In this document: positions 1 through 6,978 of the stretch, piece by piece
Position numbering within the stretch: the stretch's first letter is position 1
How the letters are laid out: each line of letters opens with the position of its first letter
From: Baffinella frigidus
Lineage: Eukaryota; Cryptophyceae; Cryptomonadales; Baffinellaceae
Direction of reading: 5' to 3'
Assembly (NCBI GenBank): GCA_026770585.1
Contig: MU646452.1
Span: forward strand, 692,046-706,061
DNA: 14,016 bases
Notes under the pieces: model-generated
Told to the model about the DNA's origin: nothing
What the model saw: only the letters and a program-made list of their open reading frames with translations
Database searches by the model: none
Position numbers and translations under genes: made by a program

Positions 1-41
1 CTGCACCTGGCGGGCGGAGCTCCAGTTTTGATCAGGCACGG

Positions 42-320
42 GAAGTGAACCAAATCGAGCCATCGCAAAAGTTGATTTCCCCCAGGTGATAAACCCTCAG
101 GGTTTATCCCTTGGTGAATTTAATCCCGCCGAGTATTCATAATGAATACGATTTTGGTGTATCTTAAGGGGTATAAATAAGACAGTCGTCTATATAGACT
201 TCATTTAGAGCCTGAAGATACACCGATATCGGATCGGAGATCCCCGAAATCGTATTCATTATGAATACTCGTCCGGATGAATTGGCCCACAGGTCTCCAT
301 ATCGCGATTTGGTTCACTTC
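42..320. mobile_element. Foldback element with GAGTATTCATNATGAATAC arms
   Basis: Nested inverted repeats are visible. The outermost arms (42-57 and 305-320) are a 16-nt exact inverted pair containing GGTTCACTTC. The main arms (131-152 and 249-270) are an exact 22-nt inverted pair, followed inward by a second exact pair (156-165 and 215-224). Each main arm is itself an interrupted palindrome, GTATTCAT-N-ATGAATAC. The ends beyond the arms, TAATC...GCCGAG on the left and CTCGTCCGGATGA on the right, recur at 462-603 and 5584-5725, so this is a third, interior-diverged member of that family. A separate small hairpin, GATAAACCC/GGGTTTATC, lies at 88-108. No coding capacity; a MITE-like non-autonomous element is inferred. 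Confidence 0.6.
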
Positions 321-341
321 TGGTGGCTGGTGGTAGCACTG

Positions 342-445
342 AGTTAATCTGGGCTCCTCATTAAATACATTTAGATGCTCTTTGTGCTGAGGCGTGTGTA
401 CGGTGTGCTGCTCTTCATGTCTTTAACGAGGCGCCCAGATTAACT
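342..445. repeat. Imperfect inverted repeat (AGTTAATCTGGGC arms)
   Basis: The exact 13-nt arms are 342-354 and 433-445. They continue inward with about 13 of 15 matches (CCTCATTAAATACAT against the reverse complement of ATGTCTTTAACGAGG). The loop is unstructured to the eye. It lies between two members of the GAGTATT foldback family and may be a decayed palindrome of another family. Confidence 0.45.
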
Positions 446-461
446 GAGGCAAAGCTAGGAT

Positions 462-603
462 CTCATCCGGACGAGTATTTATGACAAATACGCACCGGTA
501 ACGAATTTTACTACACAAATGCTTTTATAATTACTAGTAAGATCCATTTATGTAGTAAATTTCGTTGCCGGCGCGTATTTATCATAAATACTCGCCGCGA
601 TTA
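462..603. mobile_element. 142-bp foldback element, copy 1 (CGAGTATTTATGA family)
   Basis: Arms of about 50 nt (472-521 and 545-594) are inverted copies with only a few mismatches, around a short AT-rich loop containing ATTACTAGTAA. Each arm begins with a quasi-palindrome GTATTTAT-N-ATAAATAC and continues into the core AACGAAATTTACTAC. The whole stretch, including the asymmetric flanks CTCATCCGGA on the left and GCCGCGATTA on the right, is repeated in reverse orientation at 5584-5725 with few differences. This shows a dispersed unit rather than a chance palindrome. It has no open reading frame. The superfamily cannot be assigned, and no clear target duplication is visible because the shared sequence extends past the arms. 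Confidence 0.75.
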
Positions 604-1062
604 GATCCCAGTTCAGAACCTGAGCTGTGAGCCCTTCGACACCGAGTCTTCAACCCTGAGCCTTCCCACCAGCCCTCACGATTGGACCAAATCGTCGATT
701 TTCGATTGTAGATTTACCCTTGATTTACCCTTGTAGAGACCCCGGATCTGGGGCCTCTGCAAGGGTGAATCTCAAGTCTAAAATCGAAGATTTGGTCCAA
801 CCAGAAGGGTTGGTGGTCAACCGTGAGACTTCGACCCTGAGCCTTCAACCGAGAGCTTTAAAGGCTGAGTTTTCGAACCCGAGCCTTAAATCCTGAGAGC
901 TCAGTCCTGATCCTCAACCCCGAGCCTTAACAACCCCTGAGCCCTTCAACCCTGATCCCTTCAACCTCGAGCTCGGCGGAACCCTGCTTCCCCAACCAGC
1001 TTTGTGCTCAGGGTTCAAGAACCACGGTCCAAGGGCTCAGGATTCAAGGCTCCGGGGTTCAA
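604..1062. repeat. Degenerate (CCTGAGCCTTCAAC)n minisatellite with strand switch
   Basis: From about 625 to 975 short units such as CAACCCTGAGCCTTC recur irregularly (for example near 650, 835, 850, 915 and 945). From about 1007 to 1062 the same word appears on the opposite strand (GCTCAGGGTTCAAG, GGCTCAGGATTCAAG, GGGGTTCAAG). The orientation therefore changes near position 1000. Related GAGCCTGAC words return at 13200-13700. No coding signal. Confidence 0.55.
666..816. repeat. Imperfect foldback (GGACCAAATC...GATTTGGTCC)
   Basis: The left arm 666-744 and right arm 750-816 are inverted copies with one internal length difference. Left TTGGACCAAATC, TCGATTTT and GATTTACCCTTG match right GATTTGGTCCAA, AAAATCGA and CAAGGGTGAATC. 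The extra length on the left is a short tandem duplication of GATTTACCCTTG. It is embedded in the CCTGAG minisatellite. The GACCAAATCG word also occurs at the ends of other repeats (about 48 and 6803). Confidence 0.6.
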
Positions 1063-1097
1063 GCGTCTTGGCGATGGACAGCGAGGGCGGGATATAG

Positions 1098-1415
1098 CAT
1101 GGATGGATACTCCTCGATTCCCGGAAAATATCGCCATGTTCTCAAGCTGTGGTCGGAGCTCACAGCCAGTCTCCCCAGCGCCGCAAGGACCCTCTATCAC
1201 CTCCTCAGGCGGGTGCGGAGCACTCTGGGGTGCGCGCGGCAACAGACCTGTCGGATGGCGAGGAGGGAACGGCAAGCCACGGGAAGATCCGCGAGCGTTC
1301 CGTTGTTTCCGAATTTGGAAATGGCTCAAATGGCACGTCGGAGTTCCCTCGCAAACCACGAGTTTTCCCTGTCCGTAAGAGGGTGGAGAAGCAGGGCTTT
1401 TGCCTAGGGACATGA
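1098..1415 (+). CDS. Weak candidate exon, unknown protein
   Basis: This frame is open from just after a TAG at 1095 to a stop near 1413. It reads as a polar, probably disordered segment with the acidic patch DLSDGEEGTASHGK followed by a basic KPRVFPVRKRVEK patch, a mix more protein-like than the arginine/proline-rich alternatives. There is no ATG at its start, so it could only be an internal exon. Two other plus-strand frames and a longer minus-strand frame (1015-1494) overlap it, and the region is GC-rich, so open frames by chance are expected. I do not recognise a domain and assign no function. Transcript evidence or a homologue in another species would be needed to call it real. Confidence 0.12.
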   Translation, partial: HGWILLDSRKISPCSQAVVGAHSQSPQRRKDPLSPPQAGAEHSGVRAATDLSDGEEGTASHGKIRERSVVSEFGNGSNGTSEFPRKPRVFPVRKRVEKQGFCLGT

Positions 1416-1420
1416 TCTTC

Positions 1421-1513
1421 CACCTTTCATACCAAAAATCCGAGACTACATTTGTGAAACAGAATTGAAAGTTCCTCCACAAACGTGTCTTCACATTTTT
1501 GGTACGAAAGGTG
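1421..1513. repeat. Imperfect foldback (CACCTTTCATACCAAAAAT arms)
   Basis: The left arm from 1421 (CACCTTTCATACCAAAAAT) pairs with ATTTTTGGTACGAAAGGTG ending at 1513. Pairing continues inward with mismatches (ACATTTGTG near 1448-1456 against CACAAACGTG near 1478-1487). The stretch from here to about 1950 (1515-1950) shows no gene, repeat or strong hairpin that I can support. Confidence 0.5.
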
Positions 1514-1979
1514 AAAGGCCCTCAAAACGAGGGTTCGCGGTGTTTCCTGGTCCCGAGGCGGGCCCGTCAGGCGCTCGATTGGGTGTAACTTTCGACCCCC
1601 TGGGCTCATTTCACTTTTCTCGACGGTTCTAGAATCCTCAAAAGGTCCCCTTCAGATCCGCTCAACAAATCTGGGGCATCAGAGGCCCGCAAACATACTC
1701 AAAACACGACTCCCCGAAAACCACCGCATCTGGTTTTGCACACCTTTCCACCCATCCTCACACAAACCTTGGGACAACAAAGATGCTCAAGTTTTCAAGG
1801 CCTACATTTTTGCGTACAATCGTTTTTTGTTTTAATCAGGGGCAGAAAAGTTGGAGGCATTATAGTTCGTGACATTGGAGCCATTTCTGGCTTTCCCACT
1901 AAATAACCTGTTCGTGCTTCTCCACCCTCGTCCGTAAACTTTTCTTTTTTTGTTGGCATATGTTGGGAGAAATTAAAAC

Positions 1980-2090
1980 CTCAAGGACCTAAAGGATGGA
2001 CTGGAAATAACAAGGACCTAAAGGACCTAAAGGACCGGTTCCGGTGTCCGCCTATGTTGGGCTCGAAGAACCTAAAGGACCTAAAGGATC
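1980..2090 (+). repeat. (GGACCTAAA)n short tandem repeat
   Basis: The 9-bp unit GGACCTAAA and variants occur in two clusters (about 1984-2035 and 2068-2090), separated by the GTTCCGGTGTCCG arm. The reverse complement CCTTTAGGT recurs in the right arm near 3512-3528. The repeats therefore form part of the large foldback's arms. Confidence 0.65.
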
Positions 2091-2870
2091 GAGGACGCGT
2101 CTCCTCCTAACTCTGGGAAGGCGCCTGCCTGCCTGCTGCCCAAAAAATCCATGCTTCCTTTCGGATCACATTCAGGCCCCCCGGTAGGGGGGCGAATTTA
2201 TGTGGATTTGGGCTCCCCATCACCCAAAGTGGGACAGAGCTAGGATCCTTTTCTCAGCTCGCCTAATTTCTGCGCCGTGCAGGTCTTTTTGGAATAAAGT
2301 CAACCAGTGTCAATAAGTGACGACGTGGACCAAACCGAGGTGGGTCGTAAGATCCGTTTGTTCGGGCAGCCGGTCGTTTTCGACCGGACTCTCGAAGGAA
2401 ATGGCTCAAGGTACATCCTCAATTTGATCCACTTCGGAGGACTGATGAAATGGCTCAAACGGCCCTAAAGAACCTAAAAACTGTCATGAGTCGAAGGGAA
2501 GAGTCTCCGTTCTACAACAACGTGTAGTGTGTGAGAGAGCTCCTGATCCTTGTAGTACCAAACAAGTCTTAGAATGTTGTCATGCTGGTCTTGTTATCAA
2601 CAAATTCTCAGAGACGTCCACTCGAGGCTAGAAATGTGACTATTTTGTGAGTGAGCTCCCTCTAGGTCCTGATAATCAAAAAAAACTCGGGGATCAGGCG
2701 GGCCCTGCCTAGGAATTTGTCCTTATATTCACGGAAGGGGATACATGGTAGCCATGTTGGTTTCGATCCGTAATCAACGCAATTTTCTCTCCGAGACATG
2801 CACCCGCGGGTTTTTTCTGCATGCTGGTCTTGACGGTTTCAATACAAAGATTCTGCCTCGAGCCATACGC
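2091..2870. other. Unassigned stretch with diverged dispersed repeats
   Basis: No gene is supported. CTGGTCTTG words followed by a TTTCAAT-like stretch recur near 2585, 2822 and 3712, indicating ancient diverged copies. A small hairpin CGGTCG-TTTT-CGACCG lies near 2371-2386. A short GTG/ATG frame at 2745-3023 runs directly into the palindrome at 2878 and is not protein-like. Confidence 0.35.
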
Positions 2871-2877
2871 GTGGGCT

Positions 2878-3001
2878 TACAGGGGTACCTCGCTCATAAG
2901 AAACAGCCTCCCCTAGGACCCCCCTGTACAGTAGTCCTATGCCTATGGCCCTATGGTGGTCCTGGGGGGGGGGGGCTTTCTTATGAGCGAGGTACCCTTG
3001 T
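2878..3001. mobile_element. TACAGGGGTACC foldback, copy 1
   Basis: The left arm 2878-2920 contains ACAGGGGTACCTCGCTCAT, AAGAAAC and CCCCTAGGACC. The right arm 2957-3001 is its inverted copy with mismatches. The inner boundary of the right arm is a run of 12 G (2964-2975), while the left arm has only short C runs, so the homopolymer is unequal between arms. The centre carries CAGTAGTCCTATGCCTATGGCCCTA. The flank GCGTGGGCTT recurs beside related copies. Confidence 0.65.
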
Positions 3002-3195
3002 AGTACGCCTTCTCCTCCTTTAAAGGTCGGACACTCATTGCGGTGAAGTTGGTGTCAAGTCCTTGAGGTCCTGTAGGTTCTTCGAGCTCCCAACATAGAC
3101 GGACACCGGAACTTATCCTGCAGAAAGGCCATGCTTCCTTTCGGACCACATCAGGCCCCAAACACAGGTTATGTCTCGCTGTCCGCACGTGGGCT

Positions 3196-3372
3196 TACAG
3201 GGGTACCTCGCTCATAAGAAACTGCCCCCCCCCCCTAGGACCACCATAGGGCCCTAGGCATAGTCCTACTGTAGCCCCCCCCCCCCCCCTAGGACCACCG
3301 TAGGGCCCTAGGCATAGTCCTACTGTAGGGTCCTAGGGGGGGGCGGTTTCTTATGAGCGAGGTACCCCTGTA
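3196..3372. mobile_element. TACAGGGGTACC foldback, copy 2, with duplicated centre
   Basis: The arms 3196-3240 and 3331-3372 are inverted copies (TACAGGGGTACC, CTCGCTCATAAGAAAC). The centre is a direct duplication with a period of 54 bp: 3234-3274 and 3288-3328 are near-identical CCTAGGACCACC...AGTCCTACTGTAG units, separated by a run of 15 C (3275-3289). A run of 11 C (3225-3235) lies at the inner edge of the left arm. It appears to be the same family as 2878-3001 with one extra centre. Confidence 0.7.
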
Positions 3373-3440
3373 GTGCGCCTCCTCGTCCTTGTCCCCACCC
3401 GTACCCCTACTACCCTCTCTCCTCTGACCTCTCCTCCCTT

Positions 3441-3800
3441 ACAGGAGTACCCTCGCCCATAAGAAACAGCCTCCCCCTAGGACCCTGCAGTCTCTTCTTC
3501 GTCTTCCTTATCCTTTAGGTCCTTTAGGTTTTAATTTCGCCCAACATATGCCAACGCCACGCCCTTCCGTAGAAAGGATCTGCAGAGAAAGCATTTTTGC
3601 CTTCGGATCGCGTTTAGCTCTCCAGTGCAGAGGCTCGTGTTACTCTCGAGCAGAGTAGACTCTCAGGCTTAGTGCCTCTTTTCATCCTTGCCGGCGCCCG
3701 TACTGGTCTTGATGGTTTCAATGAACACAGATTCTCTCTCTCGCTAAGAGCGTGGGCTTAGTGAGCCCTCATACGAAACAGCCTCCCCCTAGTGGCTATG
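3441..3800. repeat. Partial TACAGGGGTACC-family copies
   Basis: At 3441-3490 a single left arm is present (ACAGGAGTACC, CCCATAAGAAACAGCC, CCCCCTAGGACC) with no matching right arm. At about 3755-3795 a more diverged arm follows GCGTGGGCTTAGTG (CATACGAAACAGCC, CCCCCTAG). Between them lie the right arm of the large foldback (to 3555) and a repeat-poor stretch with no gene. Confidence 0.5.
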
Positions 3801-3873
3801 TCTGGGTCGTTTGACTAGGCCGTAATCTGGTACAAACCCACTGATTTTACAGTGAATTCACTACCTCGAGACG

Positions 3874-3977
3874 TATCCCTTAAGTGACCAGTAGGCTCAT
3901 ACGCCCTACCGTAGGGCCCTAGGACCTGCCTAGGGCTTCCACGGGCGATTATTCACCCGTTGGTCACTTAAGGGATA
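3874..3977. mobile_element. TATCCCTTAAGTG palindrome, copy 1
   Basis: Exact 17-nt arms lie at 3874-3890 (TATCCCTTAAGTGACCA) and 3961-3977. The centre reads CGCCCTACCGTAGGGCCCTA and CTGCCTAGGGC. The element starts and ends in TA, consistent with a duplicated TA target around TCCCTTAAG...CTTAAGGGA. Two further copies at 7283-7388 and 7457-7560 share arms and centre. TA duplications are known for Tc1/mariner-type MITEs, but these ends are not ones I recognise. Confidence 0.7.
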
Positions 3978-4025
3978 GCCACTAGCACCCTAAAGACTCG
4001 TGGTCTTCCGTATTACTCTCGAGCC

Positions 4026-4262
4026 TGCTTAGTGCGCCTTTCCTTATCCTGTCTGCGCGCGTTCGCGTGAAGGGGGGCGCCTCCTAGGATCCTACAGTAG
4101 AGCTATGCCTACGGCCCTAAGGTGGTCCGAGGTACCCCTGTACCGGGAACCACCCCACCCGATCTGCCATACGAAAGCGCCTCCCCCTAGGATCGCTCAT
4201 ACGAAAGCGCCTCCCCCTAGGATCCTACAGTAGAGCTATGCCTAAGGCCCTAAGGTGGTCCT
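4026..4262 (+). repeat. Tandem fragments of the TACAGGGGTACC family
   Basis: The words CATACGAAAGCGCC followed by CCCCTAGGATC occur twice in tandem (about 4168-4194 and 4199-4224). A unit AGGATCCTACAGTAGAGC followed by TATGCCTA and GGCCCTAAGGTGGTCC appears near 4085-4130 and again near 4212-4262. The unit is the centre of the intact foldbacks with base changes. These look like decayed and locally duplicated copies. Confidence 0.5.
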
Positions 4263-4266
4263 AGGG

Positions 4267-4530
4267 AGCCGGTCTTCTTCTTCTTCTTCTTCTTCTTCTT
4301 CTTTCTCCTCCTCCTTATTACTCTACTCTCGATCCTTCTTAGTGCGCCGTTTCGTCCGTGCCCTGTACAGTCGACCTAATGGTCCGAGGCGGGCTCGTCC
4401 TGGACTAGTTCCACACAGCGTGGGCTTAGTGCGCCTTCGTAGCCGGTCTTATTCTTCGTCTTCCTTATTACTCTCGATCCTGCTTAGTGCGCCGTTTCGT
4501 CCTTGCCCTGTCTGCGCCCGTACGCGTGAA
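4267..4530 (+). repeat. Tandem repeat, period about 174 bp, with expanded (TTC)n
   Basis: AGCCGGTCTT starts at 4267 and again at 4441. Both copies continue through a TTC-rich tract, CCTTATTACTCT, TCGATCCT and CTTAGTGCGCCGTTTCGTCC. In the first copy the TTC tract has expanded to about eleven units (4273-4305); in the second it remains degenerate. The long frame across 4255-4836 is a by-product of this tract and the GA tract downstream. Confidence 0.55.
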
Positions 4531-4533
4531 AGG

Positions 4534-5040
4534 GGCCTGTTTGGACACACCACGATAAGAGGATGCATGGGGGTTACATGTACAAAAACAACCCGACAGG
4601 GGGTTCGGGTAACTACGTGTGAAGGAGGCCTGTTTGGACGCACGATGATTGGAGGCTACATGAGAGAGAGAGAGAGAGAGGGAGCGAGAGCGAGAGGGAG
4701 CGAGAGCGAGAGAGAGAGCGAGCGAGCGAGAGCGAGAGCGAGAGCGAGAGAGAGCGCGAGCGAGCGCGAGAGAGCGCGAGAGAGAGCGAGAGCGAGAGCG
4801 AGAGAGAGCGAGGTACAGGGGTTACACCATCCTTAGAAGGCTACAGGGGTTACAACATCCTGATTAGAAGATGATACAGAGGTTACAAACACAACCTACA
4901 GGAGTCACTCGAGCCCCTGTAGGGGGCCTGCTTGAACACAGCACGATTAGAGGATAAATGGGGTTCACCATCTTGAGAGGCTAACAGGGGTTACAAGAAA
5001 AAAACTAAATGGATTACTCGAACCCCCTGTCGGGGGTTTC
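4534..5040 (+). repeat. Degenerate tandem repeat GGCCTGTTTGGACAC...GGGGTTACA
   Basis: Unit starts GGCCTGTTTGGACAC-like at 4534, 4627 and 4925 are each followed by a CACGAT-type word (mostly with TTAGAGGAT-like sequence) and a GGGGTTACA-like word. Extra half units occur near 4813-4900. The interval between the second and third start is longer because a GA-rich tract has grown inside one unit. CCCCTGTAGGGG-like and AACCCCCTGTCGGGGGTT (5021-5038) words near unit ends form small hairpins. No coding signal. Confidence 0.5.
4662..4812 (+). repeat. (GA)n / (GAGCGA)n microsatellite, about 150 bp
   Basis: Pure GA at the left becomes a mixed GA, GAGC and GAGCGC array to the right. One strand is nearly all purine, which permits triplex or other non-B structure. 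It interrupts a unit of the surrounding degenerate repeat (GCTACATG on the left, GTACAGGGGTTAC on the right), so it is an expansion in place. Confidence 0.85.
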
Positions 5041-5074
5041 CCGGGGTTTCCCCCTACCACTCGGTAGGCTACGG

Positions 5075-5119
5075 GGCACGTCCCTCCCCGGAAATCCGGG
5101 GAGGGACGTAAAAAAGTGC
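5075..5119. repeat. Very GC-rich perfect hairpin
   Basis: ACGTCCCTCCCCGG (5078-5091) and its exact reverse complement (5096-5109) are separated by AAAT. An outer pair GGCAC/GTGCC (5075-5079 and 5115-5119) can extend the structure past a short A-rich bulge. No gene borders it, so a terminator role has no support. It sits between the degenerate repeat ending about 5060 and a repeat-poor stretch to 5350 in which I see nothing further. Confidence 0.6.
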
Positions 5120-5351
5120 CGACTTTTGGCGTGTTTCTTGGGCAAGAATTCAATAATTAACTTAAGCATGGTACCTCGTAGGGTTCCGAGCGGAGGGGTT
5201 ACTCGAAATTCAGGACTTGCTATCTTAGCTTCGACATAGCCGTAAAAGAGCACAAAATTCACCCGAAGATAGCACAAACACGGTTTAAATTGCATGGCCT
5301 CGCCCATGCACCGCCCCTGAGATGGTCATTGGGCCCTAGGCATAGGCCTAC

Positions 5352-5410
5352 AGGGGCACCTCGCTCATAAGAAACCAACCTCCTCTAGGACCCTACAGTA
5401 GGGCTACGCT
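5352..5410 (+). repeat. Single arm of the TACAGGGGTACC family
   Basis: CTACAGGGGCACCTCGCTCA, TAAGAAACCAACC and CTAGGACCCTACAGTAGGGC match the left arm and centre of the foldbacks at 2878 and 3196. There is no right arm downstream, so this is a truncated copy. From 5411 to 5583 only a 14-bp palindrome AGCCAGATCTGGCT (5435-5448) is noted. Confidence 0.55.
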
Positions 5411-5583
5411 CGAGGAAAACCGACGTCTCATCTTAGCCAGATCTGGCTTAAGTGACTTTAGAATCCTTCGGGTTTCCCCTGAAAGATGTCAAAAGTGGAT
5501 GTTTCGAGCCCTCCGGCGTGGTAGGGCGCGAGATGGCGGCGTTTTCGATTAGAGCGTGGAGCGGGACTGTTAGAGTGCAGAGT

Positions 5584-5725
5584 TAATCGCGGCGAGTATT
5601 TATGATAAATACGCGCCGACAACGAAATTTACTACTTAAATGGATCCTACTAGTAATTATAAAAGAATTTGTGTAGTAAAATTCGTTGCCGGTGCGTATT
5701 TATCACAAATACTCGTCCGGATGAG
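5584..5725. mobile_element. 142-bp foldback element, copy 2 (inverted relative to 462-603)
   Basis: This is the reverse complement of 462-603 over its full length, with few mismatches, and has the same length. Arms run CGAGTATTTATGATAAATAC, CGCGCC, AACGAAATTTACTAC and the inverted sequence after a loop containing CTACTAGTAATTATAA. The asymmetric ends TAATCGCGG and TCCGGATGAG are conserved as well, so the mobile or duplicated unit is longer than its arms. No coding capacity. Confidence 0.75.
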
Positions 5726-5937
5726 AGTGCGCATGACCTCTCTCTAGGTCCTGCTCAGACACATCCTCTGCGGGGGGGTGCATAAACACTTCCAGAATTT
5801 GTACCAGAATCGTTTCGATGGACCGGTTACATGTCACGTCCTGGTACAAAACTCTCGGTTTCTGGGAAAAAATCCTCTTGGAATCGGCCAAGTTTCCCCG
5901 CAAACGCTCTACAGGTCGAAACTTGGATCATACTAGG

Positions 5938-5999
5938 AATAGTAAAGCACATGCGTAGTAAATTTCGTTGGCAGGGAAAAACAGTAATTAATACATTCT
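5938..5999. repeat. Half copy of the AACGAAATTTACTAC core element
   Basis: TAGTAAAGCACATGCGTAGT followed by AAATTTCGTTG and AGTAATTAATACAT resembles the reverse complement of one arm of the element at 12237-12379. It matches both the core and part of its outer shell. The opposite arm is not found. It looks like a truncated, diverged copy. Confidence 0.45.
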
Positions 6000-6010
6000 C
6001 TGAAATAAGT

Positions 6011-6117
6011 ATGGGACGGGACGCACCGGAAGGGACCCGCCCACCTTCTCATCTCAGTCTTTCTATTATCCATACCACGATTTGTACCACGATTTGTACC
6101 ACGCATAATAGAAAGAC
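6011..6117. repeat. 43-bp direct repeat and small foldback
   Basis: The segment 6011-6053 (ATGGGACG, CGCACCGGAAGGGACCCGCC, CACCTTCTCATC) is repeated at 6286-6328 with few changes. Directly after the first copy, GTCTTTCTATTAT (6057-6069) and its exact inverse (6105-6117) enclose a 12-bp tandem ACCACGATTTGT (about 6074-6103). No gene is supported between 6120 and 6285. Confidence 0.55.
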
Positions 6118-6340
6118 CGAAGACATAATTTGCGTTTAAGATTTTGTTAACCACACGGTGGACTACGAGGGTTTCTTTCCCGCTAGATCGAGCAATACAG
6201 TAACCAACTTTGCATTAGAAAATCCTTAAAGTTGATTGCCCCCTGGGCAAGTTGACTTTTGATGAAAGGTTCGTGATGTGTAGTGATGGGGCGAAGCGCA
6301 CCGGAAGGGACCCGCCCACCTTCTCATCCGCCTTCGCCCG

Positions 6341-6795
6341 CATGTGCTTGTGCCTGCCGCCCACCACCGCATCAGCCACTTAACGCAATCGGCCACTCTA
6401 GGATCAGCCACTTAACACGACAAGTCAACCATGCCCCGAAGGATGCATGTGCTTGTGCCTGCCGCCCGCCACCGCATCAGCCACTTAACGCGATCGGCCA
6501 CTTTAGGCTCAGCCATCACCGGATCACATCAGCCACTTTAGGATCAGCCACTTAACGCGATCGGCCACTTTACGCGATAAGTCAAGCTTACCCCGAAGGA
6601 CGCATGTGCTTGCGCCAGCTGCCCGCCACCGCATCAGCCACTTAACGCGATCGGCCACTTTAGGCTCAGCCACTTTAGGATCAGCCACTTTAGGATCAGC
6701 CACTTAACGCGATAAGTCAACCATACCCCGAAGAACGCATGGGCGTGTGCCTGCCGCCCATCACCGCATCAGCCACTTTAGGATCAGCCACTTAA
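6341..6795 (+). repeat. Minisatellite of ATCAGCCACTT subunits in four higher-order units
   Basis: Higher-order units open with CATGTGCTTGTGCCTGCCGC or a variant at 6341, 6446, 6603 and 6738. Each continues with a varying number of (G)ATCAGCCACTT(T/A)A and GATCGGCCACTT subunits and closes with AAGTCAACCATRCCCCGAAG. Unit spacing changes (105, 157 and 135 bp) because subunit number changes. A stray subunit, TTTAGGATCAGCCACTTTT, occurs at 9022-9040. A translated frame across it is merely periodic. Confidence 0.75.
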
Positions 6796-6847
6796 CCCGA
6801 AGTGGACCAAATCGAGCATGCGGCTTGAGCCCTTTCCCGCCTGCAGA

Positions 6848-6863
6848 CGGTCGAATTCGACCG
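6848..6863. repeat. Perfect 16-bp palindrome CGGTCGAATTCGACCG
   Basis: The sequence equals its own reverse complement. A variant with a TTTT spacer in place of AATT lies near 2371-2386. Both are followed within about 20 bp by AATGGCTC(AA), so they belong to a diverged dispersed repeat. Confidence 0.6.
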
Positions 6864-6978
6864 GAATGGCTCAAACGTCCGCCTGAAATCCACCAGGCCA
6901 AATTCACGAGTTGTCCCACTTTGAATGTGCAGTGGTTTTGGAGCGCTCACATCTCGCGACCGTCGGAGGTTCATAGGC

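Larger units (their letters stand above)
1952..3555. mobile_element. 1.6-kb foldback with nested long arms
   Basis: The outer arms 1952-1997 and 3510-3555 are inverted copies with about 2 mismatches in 46 (GTTGGCATATGTTGGG, then GAAATTAAAACCT). Inner arms 2038-2088 and 3060-3112 are also inverted copies (GTTCCGGTGTCCG, ATGTTGGG, CTCGAAGAACCTA). The two pairs are nested in the right order, supporting a single large palindromic unit with asymmetric interior. Part of the interior is a direct, not inverted, repeat (CATGCTTCCTTTCGGA at about 2150 and 3130). Two smaller palindromes (2878-3001, 3196-3372) sit on the right side. No reading frame inside resembles a transposase, so it may be a non-autonomous foldback or a rearranged inverted duplication. 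Confidence 0.55.

Noticed and set aside
462-603. Helitron ends, suggested by asymmetric ends and a hairpin
   Set aside because: No TC start with CTRR end and single 3' hairpin; both sides carry long inverted arms.
1015-1494. 159-codon minus-strand frame
   Set aside because: Runs through the minisatellite and into the foldback at 1421; proline/serine/arginine-rich with no domain; overlapped by three plus-strand frames.
4255-4836. 193-codon plus-strand frame rich in serine and arginine/glutamate
   Set aside because: It is simply the translation of the (TTC)n and (GA)n/(GAGC)n tracts.
5078-5109. Bacterial-type intrinsic terminator (GC stem followed by A/T run)
   Set aside because: No gene leads into it on either strand and the window is not bacterial in layout.
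5798-5850. 10-bp inverted pair TTTGTACCAG/CTGGTACAAA
   Set aside because: Exact but short, with a 33-nt loop and no second copy or extended arms; could be chance or a remnant.
5888-5926. 8-bp inverted pair CCAAGTTT/AAACTTGG beside the half core element
   Set aside because: Too short to separate from chance, and not the missing arm of the element at 5938.
6341-6795. CRISPR-like array of short repeats
   Set aside because: Repeats are adjacent, vary in length and have no unique spacers; the context is eukaryotic and no cas genes are present.
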